Notes under the pieces: model-generated
What the model saw: the letters and a program-made list of their open reading frames with translations, nothing else
Told to the model about the DNA's origin: nothing
Database searches by the model: none
Translations under genes and position numbers: made by a program
NCBI GenBank assembly: GCA_013791775.1
Contig: VMTE01000015.1
Location: 1 to 64,000 of the forward strand
Reading direction: 5' to 3'
From: Hyphomonas sp.
GTDB taxonomy: Bacteria; Pseudomonadota; Alphaproteobacteria; Caulobacterales; Hyphomonadaceae
Length of the DNA stretch: 64,000 bases
In this document: positions 42,431 through 51,553 of the stretch, one piece after another
Layout of the letters: each line of letters opens with the position of its first letter
Position numbering within the stretch: the stretch's first letter is position 1

Positions 42431-42922
42431 TCAGGCGGAGCGAGACCGGACCGGAAGCGGCGCAGAGGCGCCGGCATGGACAGGCTCGATCCTGCCCGAA
42501 ACTTCATCCGTCATGGTGCGCATTTGACGCATGATCCCGGTCATCTCGCCGATTCGTTCCTTCGACTGGTCGAGCACGGTCCGCATCATCATGTAGAGAT
42601 CCATCTGGGCCGTCTGGACTTCGTCCGTGGCGGACGCCTTGGCGGTATCGACCGAGGCAATCGCGGCTTCGAGCTTCTGGCAGGTCTTGTCGGCTTCGGC
42701 GATCAGGTGGGCCAGGCGGGTCGCCATCGATTCAACCCGAACGCGCGTGTCCTGAGTGGTTGAGGACATCTGGGCGATCGACGTGGACAGGGCTGTAATC
42801 GTTGCACCGAGGCCATCCTTGGTGTTCTGCAGGGCCTTCAGCCGCTTGCTGAGCACAAAGCAGTAAACACAGGCTGCGAATGAAACGAGGAAGATCGCAA
42901 TGTCAGTGGGCTGGATACTCAT
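42431..42922 (-). CDS. DUF6468-like flagellar-operon protein
   Basis: A 163-aa protein with one N-terminal membrane segment (DIAIFLVSFAACVYCFVLS, ~7-25) followed by a long helical region (LSTSIAQMSSTTQDTRVRVE, AHLIAEADKTCQKLEAAI) and a Pro/Arg-rich end. DUF6468 proteins sit between fliL and motE in many alphaproteobacteria, and their role is unassigned. The gene begins 4 bases after fliL stops, so it is coupled. Membrane topology predicts a cytoplasmic coiled coil near the stator or switch. Confidence 0.8.
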   Translation of the reverse strand: MSIQPTDIAIFLVSFAACVYCFVLSKRLKALQNTKDGLGATITALSTSIAQMSSTTQDTRVRVESMATRLAHLIAEADKTCQKLEAAIASVDTAKASATDEVQTAQMDLYMMMRTVLDQSKERIGEMTGIMRQMRTMTDEVSGRIEPVHAGASAPLPVRSRSA

Positions 42923-42926
42923 TCGG

Positions 42927-43454
42927 CTACCTCAGGAGGAATTCTGTAATCAAGACGCCGCTCGATACGCCACTGCCGAGCACAAGCTCCGCGCGGCGGG
43001 TCAATTGTTCGCGCATGCGAGGATAGAAACCCGGATCCTCGAAATCCTTCATCTCGACAGACCGCAGGTACGTATTGAAGGCATCGAGCAGCATCGGCTC
43101 GGCGGATGCGACGGCGCCGGCGCCCTCATGGTCTGTGATGATCGAAATGTTCATCTTAAGGTAGCGCGTTGCCGGCGCGCTGCCGACCGTGATCAGCATC
43201 TCCTTGAGCGCCACATAGGACTGGTCCGGATTGGCGGCCGGGGCGATGGCGGCTGGTCCGGCTTCGCTCGGCGCGCACGCGGCGACTTCTGCGGCGGGTG
43301 GGGGCGTCAAAAGGTAAACGAGACCGAACGAGCTGACGAGTGAAGCGCCGCCGAGCATCAGCAGGCCCATCAGGCCGCCGGCCGGCTTGGCCGCTGTCCC
43401 AACCTCCATCTCGGCCTTTTCGGCCTCAGGTTTCTTGTCTGGCTTTTTAGCCAT
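42927..43454 (-). CDS. fliL: Flagellar basal-body protein FliL (first copy)
   Basis: A 175-aa FliL. Lys/Glu-rich cytoplasmic leader, one membrane helix (GLLMLGGASLVSSFGLVYLL, ~28-47) and a periplasmic stomatin-like domain (YVALKEMLITVGSAPATRYL, then YLRSVEMKDFEDPG, REQLTRRAELVLGSGVSSGV) ending in ITEFLLR. FliL forms rings round the stator and stabilises its active state. I prefer ATG 43454 (MAKKPDKK) because GGGG precedes it and the basic leader is typical; ATG 43475 is possible. It is divergent from fliF. A second FliL-like protein is encoded at 60208. Confidence 0.88.
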   Translation of the reverse strand: MAKKPDKKPEAEKAEMEVGTAAKPAGGLMGLLMLGGASLVSSFGLVYLLTPPPAAEVAACAPSEAGPAAIAPAANPDQSYVALKEMLITVGSAPATRYLKMNISIITDHEGAGAVASAEPMLLDAFNTYLRSVEMKDFEDPGFYPRMREQLTRRAELVLGSGVSSGVLITEFLLR

Positions 43455-43582
43455 CTGGACCCCGAATTCCATCACGCAGCTCAGGTCTGCTTAGAACAAT
43501 GCGGGGTAAAGATAACCTTAACGATTTGGCGTGTAATTTTAATCATTAGGCCAGAATCGGACCCGGACGGGGCACTTTGTTC

Positions 43583-45118
43583 ATGAAATTCTTCGACACG
43601 CTTAAAGCTCTGCCGCTGTCTCGCCAGCTGATGCTCGCCGGTGCCGTGATCGGCATCGTGCTGGCCATGAGCTTCATGGTTCAGGGGGCGACCAAGGAGC
43701 CGATGGCGCTGCTCTATTCGGGGCTCGAGCCGCAATATGCAGGCGAGATCATCGAGGAACTCGAGCAGAGCGGTACGCCGTACGAGATCCAGGGCGGCGC
43801 GATCTTCATTCCCCAGGGCAAGCGTGACCAGGTACGCTTCGCGCTCGCCAAGGAAGGGCTGCCGCGCCAGTCGGTGCAGGGTTATGAGCTGCTGGACGAG
43901 GTCAACGGATTCTCGGTCACCTCCGAAATGTACAACGCCTCTTATTGGCGGGCGAAGGAAGGCGAGCTGACCCGCACGATCCTCGCGATTCCGGGCATCA
44001 CGTCAGCGCGGGTTCACATCGGCGCCAGCCTTCGTTCGGGATTTTCGCGGTCGCAACCGGCCCAGACGGCCTCGGTGACCATCGCGACTGCGCATGACCT
44101 GTCGAAGGACCAGGCGGAAGCCATCCAGTACATGGTTGCGCTGGCCGTCTCGGGGCTGAAGCCCGAAGACGTTGCGGTGATCGATCCGACCAAAGGCATT
44201 CTCGCCGGTCCCAAGTCTGACAAGGCGGCGGCACCGGCAATGGTGGCCGAAGACCAGGCCAGCGCATTGGAACAGAAGATCACCAGCCTGCTGGAAGCTC
44301 GTGTCGGAGCCGGCAATGCCCGCGTTTCGGTGTCGGTTGATGTCAGCCGCGAGCGCCAGCTCGTTTCGACCGTGGCCTTTGACCCGCAATCGAAAGTCGT
44401 CCGTAGCCGGACAACAAGCGATGCCAGCGAGACCGGCAGCGGCGGCGGCGGCGCAGTGACGGTGGCCAGCAATCTTCCGCAGGAGGGCGCAGGCGCCGCA
44501 GGCGGCGGCGGCTCCAATGCGTCAAAGAATTCGTCTGAAAACGTCGCCTATGAGATCAACGAGACGCGTACCGAGATCGAAAAGCTGCCCGGCCAGATCG
44601 AGCGCATTTCGATCGCCGTGCTTCTCAACGAGCAATCGCTGGGTCTCGACCCGGCAGCGGCCGATGCCGCAACGGTTCGTGAGACGATGATCACTGATCT
44701 TCAGACGCTGGTCACGTCGGGCGCAGGTCTAAACCTTGAGCGCGGCGATTCGATTTCGGTGGAACTGATGCCCTTCCAGGAAGTCGCGGCAACCGACATG
44801 GTCGCGGCGCCCGGCATGATGCAGCAGATGATCGAGCGCTATTTCTGGTCCGGCCTGCAGGCCTTGCTGCTTGGCCTTGTCGTGATTGTGCTCGCCTTCG
44901 GTGTGGTGCGTCCGATGCTGTCGCCCAAGGGCAAGACCGAGACGTTGCCCGGCGCGGCGGCGAAGGGCGCAGGCGCCGCGACGGCAGCCGCTGGCGCCGC
45001 TCCGGAATCCGATCCCTTCAACTACCTCAAAGACTACGCCAAGGAGCGTCAGGACGAGACCGCCGCGCTGCTTCAGCAGTGGCTGAACGAAGACCAGAAG
45101 GTCGCCGTCAATGAGTAG
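43583..45118 (+). CDS. fliF: Flagellar MS-ring protein FliF
   Basis: A 511-aa MS-ring protein. First membrane helix at ~16-37 (RQLMLAGAVIGIVLAMSFMV), ring-building motifs YSGLEPQYAGEIIEELEQ, RFALAKEGLPRQSVQGYEL and ARVHIGASLRSGFSRSQPAQ, a Gly/Ser-rich loop at ~285-320, the second helix at ~425-447 (GLQALLLGLVVIVLAFGVV) and the C-terminal FliG-binding tail (DYAKERQDETAALLQQWLNE). ATG 43583 is preferred over TTG 43577. First gene of fliF-fliH-fliN-fliP-fliG. Confidence 0.96.
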   Translation: MKFFDTLKALPLSRQLMLAGAVIGIVLAMSFMVQGATKEPMALLYSGLEPQYAGEIIEELEQSGTPYEIQGGAIFIPQGKRDQVRFALAKEGLPRQSVQGYELLDEVNGFSVTSEMYNASYWRAKEGELTRTILAIPGITSARVHIGASLRSGFSRSQPAQTASVTIATAHDLSKDQAEAIQYMVALAVSGLKPEDVAVIDPTKGILAGPKSDKAAAPAMVAEDQASALEQKITSLLEARVGAGNARVSVSVDVSRERQLVSTVAFDPQSKVVRSRTTSDASETGSGGGGAVTVASNLPQEGAGAAGGGGSNASKNSSENVAYEINETRTEIEKLPGQIERISIAVLLNEQSLGLDPAAADAATVRETMITDLQTLVTSGAGLNLERGDSISVELMPFQEVAATDMVAAPGMMQQMIERYFWSGLQALLLGLVVIVLAFGVVRPMLSPKGKTETLPGAAAKGAGAATAAAGAAPESDPFNYLKDYAKERQDETAALLQQWLNEDQKVAVNE

Positions 45119-45713
45119 GGCCCTGCTTGCGGGCTTGCCCCGGTTCGATGTCAATGGCGGTTTGCTGCCGCCGACGGATTGGCTGCGCTCGTTCGATGAG
45201 AATGAGGATGGGCAGCCGGAACAACCGGCAGCCTCTGCGCGCGCTGAAGCGGTGAAAGCTGAAGCACTGGTGATCGAAGCAACACCCGCGCAGCTGGACC
45301 TGCGGAAAGTCGAAGCGTCTCTTACAGCCCTTGCCGGCAAACTCGACAAGCTCGAGCGCGAAGCAAAGGCGCAGACGGTCGAAGCCGTGCAGGCTATCGC
45401 CGCGAAGCTGTTCCCGATGCTGTCGAAGGCGTTTCTCGCCGAAGAAATCGGGCGTCATTTGCCCAAACTCGTGCCGGCTGCAGCCGCAGTGGTCGAGATT
45501 CGCGCGGAGGATTCGTTGGCGGCCGAACTGCAGGCGATGGTGGAGCGCCATGCGTCGCTTGCCAATCGGTGCACCATTCTACCCGCGCCGGCGGAGGGGC
45601 AGGGCCGCGTCGATGTTTCCTGGCAGACAGGCGGGCTGTCCTTTGATTTTGACGGCCTGCTGCAAGCCAGCCTTTCGCATCTGAATTCAACCCACACCAT
45701 GACCAAGGAGTAG
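45111..45713 (+). CDS. fliH: FliH-like flagellar assembly protein
   Basis: A 200-aa protein with a Pro/Gln-rich N-terminus, a coiled-coil segment at ~60-95 (RKVEASLTALAGKLDKLERE, then QTVEAVQAIAAKLFPMLSKA) and an alpha/beta C-domain (VVEIRAEDSLAAELQAMVER, WQTGGLSFDFDGLLQ) matching the FliH/FlbE layout that regulates the export ATPase FliI. It overlaps the fliF stop by 8 bases and precedes fliN. Sequence identity to canonical FliH is low, so the call rests on architecture and position. Confidence 0.75.
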   Translation: MSRALLAGLPRFDVNGGLLPPTDWLRSFDENEDGQPEQPAASARAEAVKAEALVIEATPAQLDLRKVEASLTALAGKLDKLEREAKAQTVEAVQAIAAKLFPMLSKAFLAEEIGRHLPKLVPAAAAVVEIRAEDSLAAELQAMVERHASLANRCTILPAPAEGQGRVDVSWQTGGLSFDFDGLLQASLSHLNSTHTMTKE

Positions 45714-45717
45714 AGGA

Positions 45718-46041
45718 ATGGCCATTCCCGAAAAAGCAACGGCTGATACAGCCGCTGACGACCGCAGGGATTCTTCCGGCCGGAACGCGTTCCGCCGCTC
45801 CATCTACAGCGTGCCGGTCACAGTGACGGTATCGATCGGACAAAAGCGCCTCAGCGTTTCCGAAATTCTGGAGCTGCAGCCGGAGTCTATCGTGCCGCTG
45901 TCGTCGCGCATTGATGATCCTGTCGATCTGACCATCGACAACCGCCTGATTGCGCGCGGCGAACTCGTCGAGACCGGCGACGGCCAGATTGCGGTGAAGA
46001 TCATCGAGATCATCGAGCGGGCACCGGACGAGAATGCCTGA
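45718..46041 (+). CDS. fliN: Flagellar motor switch protein FliN
   Basis: A 107-aa C-ring protein with the SpoA domain: SVPVTVTVSIGQKRLSVSEI, ELQPESIVPLSSRIDDPVDL and NRLIARGELVETGDGQIAVK, then IIEI. The N-terminal 25 residues are a variable linker. It lies between fliH and fliP, overlapping fliP by 8 bases, so production is coupled to FliG and FliP. Confidence 0.95.
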   Translation: MAIPEKATADTAADDRRDSSGRNAFRRSIYSVPVTVTVSIGQKRLSVSEILELQPESIVPLSSRIDDPVDLTIDNRLIARGELVETGDGQIAVKIIEIIERAPDENA

Positions 46042-46804
46042 CACGGGCGCACTTCTTCGGCTTGTTTTCCTGGTTGCGGTGACGGCGTTCCTCGCCGGCA
46101 CCGCGCAGGCGCAGCAAGCCGTACCCGGACAAATTCCGGCCCTTGAGGGCCTGATCAATCCGGGGGGCGACGGCCAGCTGAGCAGTTCGGTGATCCAGCT
46201 TCTGTTGCTGGTGTCGGTGCTCAGTCTCGTGCCGGGCATCGCCATGATGGTGACCTGTCTGCCGTTCATGGTGATCGTGTTCTCGTTCATGCGGCAGGCT
46301 ATCGGTGTCCAGCAGGCGCCGCCGAACATGATGATCATGGCGCTGGCCATGTTTCTGACCTTCTTTGTCATGGAACCGGTGTTCATGTCCGCCTGGCAGA
46401 ATGGCATCACGCCGTACATGGACGGTGGGCTGAGCGAGCAGCAGGCCTGGACGCTGACGACGGATCCGTTCCGCGAATTCATGATGCGGCGCACCGATCC
46501 CGAAGCGCTGCTGACGCTTGCAGATGCCGTCAACCGGCCCTTGACTGAAGGCCAGGCGCCTTCCTTCTCGCTGCTTTCAACGTCGTTCATGCTGAGCGAG
46601 ATCAAGCACGCGTTCCAGATCGGGTTCGTGATCTTCCTGCCCTTCATGGTGATCGACCTGGTGGTCGCATCGGTGCTGATGGCGGTTGGCATGATGATGG
46701 TGCCGCCGACGGTCGTGTCGTTACCGTTCAAGCTCGGCTTCTTCGTGCTGGCGGATGGCTGGCTCAAGATTACCGAAGCCGTGCTCAGAGGTTATGGATC
46801 ATGA
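46034..46804 (+). CDS. fliP: Flagellar export gate protein FliP
   Basis: A 256-aa FliP. A cleavable signal (FLVAVTAFLAGTAQA) precedes helices with family signatures VLSLVPGIAMMVTCLPFMVI, FSFMRQAIGVQQAPPNMMI and, near the end, STSFMLSEIKHAFQIGFVIF and PFMVIDLVVASVLMAVGMMM. It builds the FliPQR export gate in the MS ring. fliQ and fliR are not adjacent, so the gate genes are split, unlike the enteric order. It overlaps fliG by 4 bases. Confidence 0.96.
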   Translation: MPDTGALLRLVFLVAVTAFLAGTAQAQQAVPGQIPALEGLINPGGDGQLSSSVIQLLLLVSVLSLVPGIAMMVTCLPFMVIVFSFMRQAIGVQQAPPNMMIMALAMFLTFFVMEPVFMSAWQNGITPYMDGGLSEQQAWTLTTDPFREFMMRRTDPEALLTLADAVNRPLTEGQAPSFSLLSTSFMLSEIKHAFQIGFVIFLPFMVIDLVVASVLMAVGMMMVPPTVVSLPFKLGFFVLADGWLKITEAVLRGYGS

Positions 46805-47910
46805 ATACGCAGGTGAAACGCGATCGTCTCGAAGCGACGCAGGGGAGGGGCGCGCGCAAGTTCGGCATCACGCCGTCACAGCGCGCTGCCGTGATCATTG
46901 CCCTGCTCGGTGAGGGTGCGGCCAAGCCGATTGTCGAGAAGCTCGACGATGCAGCGCTCGCAAAGGTCGTGACCGCGCTCGAAAACATCTCGTCGCTGGC
47001 CCGCGAGGAACTCGTCGAGATCGTGATCGATTTCCTCACCCAGCTTCGCCAGAACTCAGGTTCGATGCAGGGCGGCCCAGCCAAGGCGCGGGAAGTCATG
47101 TCCCGCGTTCTTGATCCGGGCCGGATGAACGCCCTTTTCGGGACCACTCCCGTCGAAATGGACATGTCTTTCCTGCAGACTGCGGATGTCTGGTCGCGGC
47201 TTGCCCAGATGGAGCCGCCGTTGGTCGCCGAGTATCTGGGTGGAATGACCCCCAACATCATCGCTCTGGTCCTTCGAAAGCTGGATACGGGCTTGGTCTC
47301 GAATATCTTGTGCCTTCTGCCGGACGAGAAGGTCAGTCCGACCCTCGGCTATATGGTTGAATCGCCCAAGGTTGATCCCAGTATCGAACCTGCCGTCGAG
47401 CGCATGATCGAAATCGAGTTTCTCAACCGGGAGCGGGAAGTCGCGGGCAACGACGACCAGCATCTCGGAATGATCGGAGAGGTGCTGAGCCTCATTCCGA
47501 CACAGAAGCGCAACAGTCTCATCGACTTTCTGCGGTCGGCGCATGAAACCAAGCTGCCGACAATCGAGAAGGGGCTGTTCACGATCGAAGGGCTGCCCGA
47601 GATTCTGCCGCGCAATGCCGTCACGGTTGTCTTCCGGCAAATCGACAACGACGTGATGGTCAAATTGCTGGCCAGTCTTCGCGACACCTATCCAGCCATC
47701 ATGGAATTCCTTCTCAGCAACATATCCTCCCGCATGGCGGATTCGATTCGAGAGGAATTCAAGGATATCCCGGCGATGGGCGGCGATCAGGCGGAGACGC
47801 TGCAGCGCGAGTTCCTGACGAGCCTGATGGACATGAGCCGCCGCGGCCTCATCACGATGATACGCGCGACCGACAAGAATGACGAAGCGAGCGTCCCGCT
47901 CCCAGGATAG
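46801..47910 (+). CDS. fliG: Flagellar motor switch protein FliG
   Basis: A 369-aa rotor protein. The N-domain (QRAAVIIALLGEGAAKPIVE) and helical ARM domains are present, and the C-terminal torque domain holds VLSLIPTQKRNSL and IDNDVMVKLLASLRDTYPAI. The usual EHPQ motif of the middle domain is replaced by MEPPLVAEYLGGMTPNIIA at ~140-158, a divergence worth noting because this motif contacts FliM. It ends convergent with flgI, 66 bases apart. Confidence 0.93.
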   Translation: MNTQVKRDRLEATQGRGARKFGITPSQRAAVIIALLGEGAAKPIVEKLDDAALAKVVTALENISSLAREELVEIVIDFLTQLRQNSGSMQGGPAKAREVMSRVLDPGRMNALFGTTPVEMDMSFLQTADVWSRLAQMEPPLVAEYLGGMTPNIIALVLRKLDTGLVSNILCLLPDEKVSPTLGYMVESPKVDPSIEPAVERMIEIEFLNREREVAGNDDQHLGMIGEVLSLIPTQKRNSLIDFLRSAHETKLPTIEKGLFTIEGLPEILPRNAVTVVFRQIDNDVMVKLLASLRDTYPAIMEFLLSNISSRMADSIREEFKDIPAMGGDQAETLQREFLTSLMDMSRRGLITMIRATDKNDEASVPLPG

Positions 47911-47976
47911 CGGGGCGGCAGGCAGACGGCGGGGCGCAATCGGCGCCGGCCACTCTGCACTTTTCAGCGGGTTGTC

Positions 47977-49086
47977 TTATCTGATCACAAGATCCGCATG
48001 GATCGCGCCAGCGGTCTTCATCGCGCGGATGATGTCAGCCATTTCCTGGGGCGAAACACCCAGGGCGTTCAGGCCGTCGATCAGCTGAGACAGGGTCACG
48101 TTGGGTTTCAGCATGGCGATGTTGCGGCTGCCGGTCTCCGTGATCTGAATATCGGAGCGGGGCAGGACAATGGTTTCGCCGTCTGCGAACGGGTTTGGCT
48201 GCGAGGCAACCGGATATTCGGTCACACGGATCGAGATATTGCCCTGCGCGATGGCAACCGTCGAAATGGTCACGTCCTCGCCCAGCACGATGGTTCCGGA
48301 CTTCTCGTCGATGACGATCCGGGCGGGACTGGCGACAGTAACGGGCAGGTTCTCGATGCTGGCGAGCAGCCGCGACGGGGAGTCGGTCATGCCGCGCAGG
48401 TCCAGTTGGACCGTACCGGGATCAAGCATCGAGGCGATCGGAAACTTGAACTCGGCATTGATCGTATCTTCGATGCGCGCGGCCGTGGTGAAGTCCGGGT
48501 TGCGCAGCGCGAGCACGATGCTGTCGCGCTGGTTGAACTCGAAATTGACTTCGCGCTCGATACGAGCGCCGTTGGGCACCGAGCCACCGGTCGGTGTGCC
48601 GCGGGTTTCGCGCGCCGCCTGGGCCTTCACGTCAATACCGCTGACGATGATGCTGCCTTGGGCGACGGCGTAGACTTCATTGTCTGCGCCCTTGAGCGGG
48701 GTGAGGATCAGTGTGCCGCCTTCGAGGCTGCTGGCGTCGCCGATGGAGGAGACGGAGACGTCGATGCTTGATCCGTTGCGGGCGAATGCCGGCAGGGAGG
48801 CGGTGACGAGGACGGCAGCCACGTTCTTCGGCTTGATCTCCTCACCCTGGACATTGACGCCGAGGCGTTCCAGCATGTGGGTCAGCGAATCTTCCGTGAA
48901 CGGCGAGTTGCGGACAGAGTCGCCGGTTCCGTTGAGGCCGACCACGATGCCGTAACCCACGAGGTCGTTCTGCCGGACGCCTTCGACATTCACGATGTCG
49001 CGGATGCGGGCTTGGGCATGCGCCGCCGGCGCCCACAGAAGGGATGTCAGGCCTAGAGCGGCGACCAGCCAGACGGACCACTTCAT
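47977..49086 (-). CDS. flgI: Flagellar P-ring protein FlgI
   Basis: A 369-aa periplasmic ring protein. Signal peptide VAALGLTSLLWAPAAHA|Q, then the very conserved opening RIRDIVNVEGVRQNDLVGYG, IVVGLNGTGDSVRNSPFTED and KPKNVAAVLVTASLPAFARN. The C-terminus (TLSQLIDGLNALGVSPQEMA, then DIIRAMKTAGAIHADLVIR) is complete. It is the last gene of the flgE-flgK-flgL-flgI run and begins 4 bases after flgL. Confidence 0.97.
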   Translation of the reverse strand: MKWSVWLVAALGLTSLLWAPAAHAQARIRDIVNVEGVRQNDLVGYGIVVGLNGTGDSVRNSPFTEDSLTHMLERLGVNVQGEEIKPKNVAAVLVTASLPAFARNGSSIDVSVSSIGDASSLEGGTLILTPLKGADNEVYAVAQGSIIVSGIDVKAQAARETRGTPTGGSVPNGARIEREVNFEFNQRDSIVLALRNPDFTTAARIEDTINAEFKFPIASMLDPGTVQLDLRGMTDSPSRLLASIENLPVTVASPARIVIDEKSGTIVLGEDVTISTVAIAQGNISIRVTEYPVASQPNPFADGETIVLPRSDIQITETGSRNIAMLKPNVTLSQLIDGLNALGVSPQEMADIIRAMKTAGAIHADLVIR

Positions 49087-49090
49087 CGCG

Positions 49091-50071
49091 TTACCTCAGA
49101 TAATTCAACAGGGACAGGGAAGAGAGCCGCGAAGTCAGCAGGTACGACGCTTCGAGAGTTGATTCGAGTTGCTTGAGCGTCGTGGCCGCTTCGTACTGAT
49201 CGCGGACCGACAGGTTGTTCAGGGCGATCGTAAATATCGTTTCCTCGACGTTGAGCGACTGCTTCTCAACCTCGATCTGTTCCTGGATCACACCGCGGTC
49301 CGCGCGCACATTGGTCAGCGCCGTGAGACCACTGGTCACGCGCTCGGCGCCGGCCTGAACAATATCCGGATCGGTCTTGAGCAGGGCGGGACTGGTGTCG
49401 GGATCCGATAGCGCCATCATGGCAAGTCCGGAGATCAACCCGACGAGGGCGGGATCATTGGCAGTGACGGCATCCGGGTCGGACGCATTGGGGGAACTTT
49501 GCAGCATCGACGTTTGCCACCCGCCGCCCGGCGTGTTGAAATAGGTGTCGAGCGAGGCCGCGAAGTCGGCCGCATCGATAGCTGTATCAGCGAGGTTGCG
49601 CAGATCCGCGAGAAGTTCGTCCGGGCTGCCGAGCGGCTGGGTGGCTGTGGCATCGCCGGCGAACAGGAAGCGCTCGCCGAACCGGACATTCAGCATGTTG
49701 AACACATTGCCGAGCGCCGCCTTGGCATCGCGGGCGGTCAGGCCTTGCGACAGCTCGTTGCCATTCGCCAGCGCTTCACGCATGCGGGTGTCGAGACCAA
49801 GCACGCGGTCATGGATCAGGCCCAGGCTTTGCTGTGTGACGTCGAGGCGGCCTTCGCGCAGGCTCAGCTGTTCGCGCCGGAAGGCGATGTCGTCGACGGC
49901 CTTCTGGCTCAGCATCGCGGTGCCGATGCGGCCGGAAAGGTGCGCCGTCAGATCGGAATACCGGCCGGTCGTTGATTCTTCGGCAGTCTGCGTGATGTTC
50001 TCGCGCAGAGTTGCGACGGTTCGGCCGAACTGGGCGGAGATCAGATTGGGGGGCGGGGGTGTGACGCGCAC
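49091..50071 (-). CDS. flgL: Hook-filament junction protein FlgL
   Basis: A 326-aa flagellin-fold protein: N-terminal D0/D1 helices (RTVATLRENITQTAEESTTG, then LTAHLSGRIGTAMLSQKAVD) and a matching C-terminal helix (RDQYEAATTLKQLESTLEAS, then LLTSRLSSLSLLNYLR). In place, directly after flgK (4-base gap), and of the length expected for FlgL rather than a filament flagellin. It caps the hook with FlgK and starts the filament. Confidence 0.9.
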   Translation of the reverse strand: MRVTPPPPNLISAQFGRTVATLRENITQTAEESTTGRYSDLTAHLSGRIGTAMLSQKAVDDIAFRREQLSLREGRLDVTQQSLGLIHDRVLGLDTRMREALANGNELSQGLTARDAKAALGNVFNMLNVRFGERFLFAGDATATQPLGSPDELLADLRNLADTAIDAADFAASLDTYFNTPGGGWQTSMLQSSPNASDPDAVTANDPALVGLISGLAMMALSDPDTSPALLKTDPDIVQAGAERVTSGLTALTNVRADRGVIQEQIEVEKQSLNVEETIFTIALNNLSVRDQYEAATTLKQLESTLEASYLLTSRLSSLSLLNYLR

Positions 50072-50075
50072 GATC

Positions 50076-51524
50076 TCAGAGCTCCATCAACGTTTTGATC
50101 ATCTGGCTCGCAATCTCGATGACACGGGCATTTGCGGCATAGGCCTGCTCGACAAGCATCAACTCCTGAAGTTGGGCGTCGATGTCGACGCCGGTTTCGG
50201 ACTGTTCCGCTTCGACAAGAATGCCGTACTGGGTCTGGGTCGAGGACAGGACGGACTCGTTGTAAACGCGTGCCTGGCCGGCGAGTGACGAGATCTGGGC
50301 CGCCATTTCCGTCGCGGAGTAGGCGCCCTGGAAGCCGTTCGCGCTGACCGTTTGAACGGCGGTGAACGCGTCGAACAGGCCTTTCAGGATGGATTGGTTT
50401 CCGGGCGAGCCCGGCGTTGCCGCGCCGAGACCGTCGCGCAGGCGCCACACCGCGCCGCCTTGCTCGGGGTCAACGGCGGCATTGATCGAAATCCGGCCCG
50501 CCACTCCGGCGCCGCCGGCCGTGTCGGTGTCGATGAACAGGCCCGGATCGCCAGGCGTCTTGGTCGGGTCGATCGTGTCGTCCGACAGGCGGCTCACCAG
50601 CTGGCTGGCAATCGTATCGAGCTGGGCGCTCAGGGCAGGGAGGTCCTGGTCGCGAAGCGTGAACAGGGCACCAAACAGGCCGCCGGACACAGCGCCGAAC
50701 GAGGCAGCGCCAGGTGTCAGCGCAACGCCATCGACAGTCAGGCCGGAGAGGTCGCCATTCGCCAAAGTACGGTTGGGCCCGAAATCCGACGAGGGCGCAA
50801 ACTGGATTTCGCGGGCGCTGCCAGCCACGAGAAAGACGCCTTCTGTGGTCAAGACGTCGATCTTGCCATGGTCGCGTTCAACGGTCTGAATCGGCAGATA
50901 CTCGGCGATGGTATCGAGCACACGTTGGCGTTCGTCCATCAGGGCGGCGGCTTCGCTGCTCGTCCGGTTGACGCTGGAGAGGCGGGTGTTGAGGTCCTCG
51001 ATCTGTTTCAAGGCCGAGTTTACAACCTCGACGCCGTCCGCGATCTCGCGATCTGCTTCAGCGCGCTGGGTTGAAACCATATCGGACAGGCCATTGAGCT
51101 CGTCCGTGATGTTGCGAGCGGCTTGCAGAAGAGCCGCGGCGTTGCTGTTCGATTCCGGTGTCGTCGCGGCGCGGGAGAGGGCTGTCTCGAAGTCCGAGAA
51201 AGTCTTGAACAGTCCGTTTCCATCCGCAGTGTCGCCAATGCGGGTCGAGATCGATTTCCAGGTGGCGGCGAGCACGCTTGCCTGCGCCACGTCGCTGGTC
51301 AGCTCGCGCCGCTGGGACTTGATGGCCCCGTCGAGAACCCGGCCGATGCCATCCGAGCGAACGCCTGCGCTCTTCCCGCCGATCACGGTTTCGCTGATCG
51401 TGACCGAGCGGCGGACATAACCCGGCGTCGTCACGTTGGAGACGTTCGTCGCCACGATCTCGGCTCGCAGGCTACTAACCTGGAGGCCGGACCGGGCGGC
51501 GTTGATGGCGCTGGAGAGACTCAC
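50076..51524 (-). CDS. flgK: Hook-filament junction protein FlgK
   Basis: A 482-aa axial protein: N-terminal rod motif SAINAARSGLQVSSLRAEIV, ATNVSNVTTPGYVRRSVTIS, a long variable middle and the C-terminal ELMLVEQAYAANARVIEIAS QM-type axial helix. Exported by the flagellar type III system and assembled on the hook tip. It follows flgE by 29 bases on the same strand. Confidence 0.95.
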   Translation of the reverse strand: MSLSSAINAARSGLQVSSLRAEIVATNVSNVTTPGYVRRSVTISETVIGGKSAGVRSDGIGRVLDGAIKSQRRELTSDVAQASVLAATWKSISTRIGDTADGNGLFKTFSDFETALSRAATTPESNSNAAALLQAARNITDELNGLSDMVSTQRAEADREIADGVEVVNSALKQIEDLNTRLSSVNRTSSEAAALMDERQRVLDTIAEYLPIQTVERDHGKIDVLTTEGVFLVAGSAREIQFAPSSDFGPNRTLANGDLSGLTVDGVALTPGAASFGAVSGGLFGALFTLRDQDLPALSAQLDTIASQLVSRLSDDTIDPTKTPGDPGLFIDTDTAGGAGVAGRISINAAVDPEQGGAVWRLRDGLGAATPGSPGNQSILKGLFDAFTAVQTVSANGFQGAYSATEMAAQISSLAGQARVYNESVLSSTQTQYGILVEAEQSETGVDIDAQLQELMLVEQAYAANARVIEIASQMIKTLMEL

Positions 51525-51553
51525 TTAAAAGTCCGCCTTACCGTTTCAGGGCT

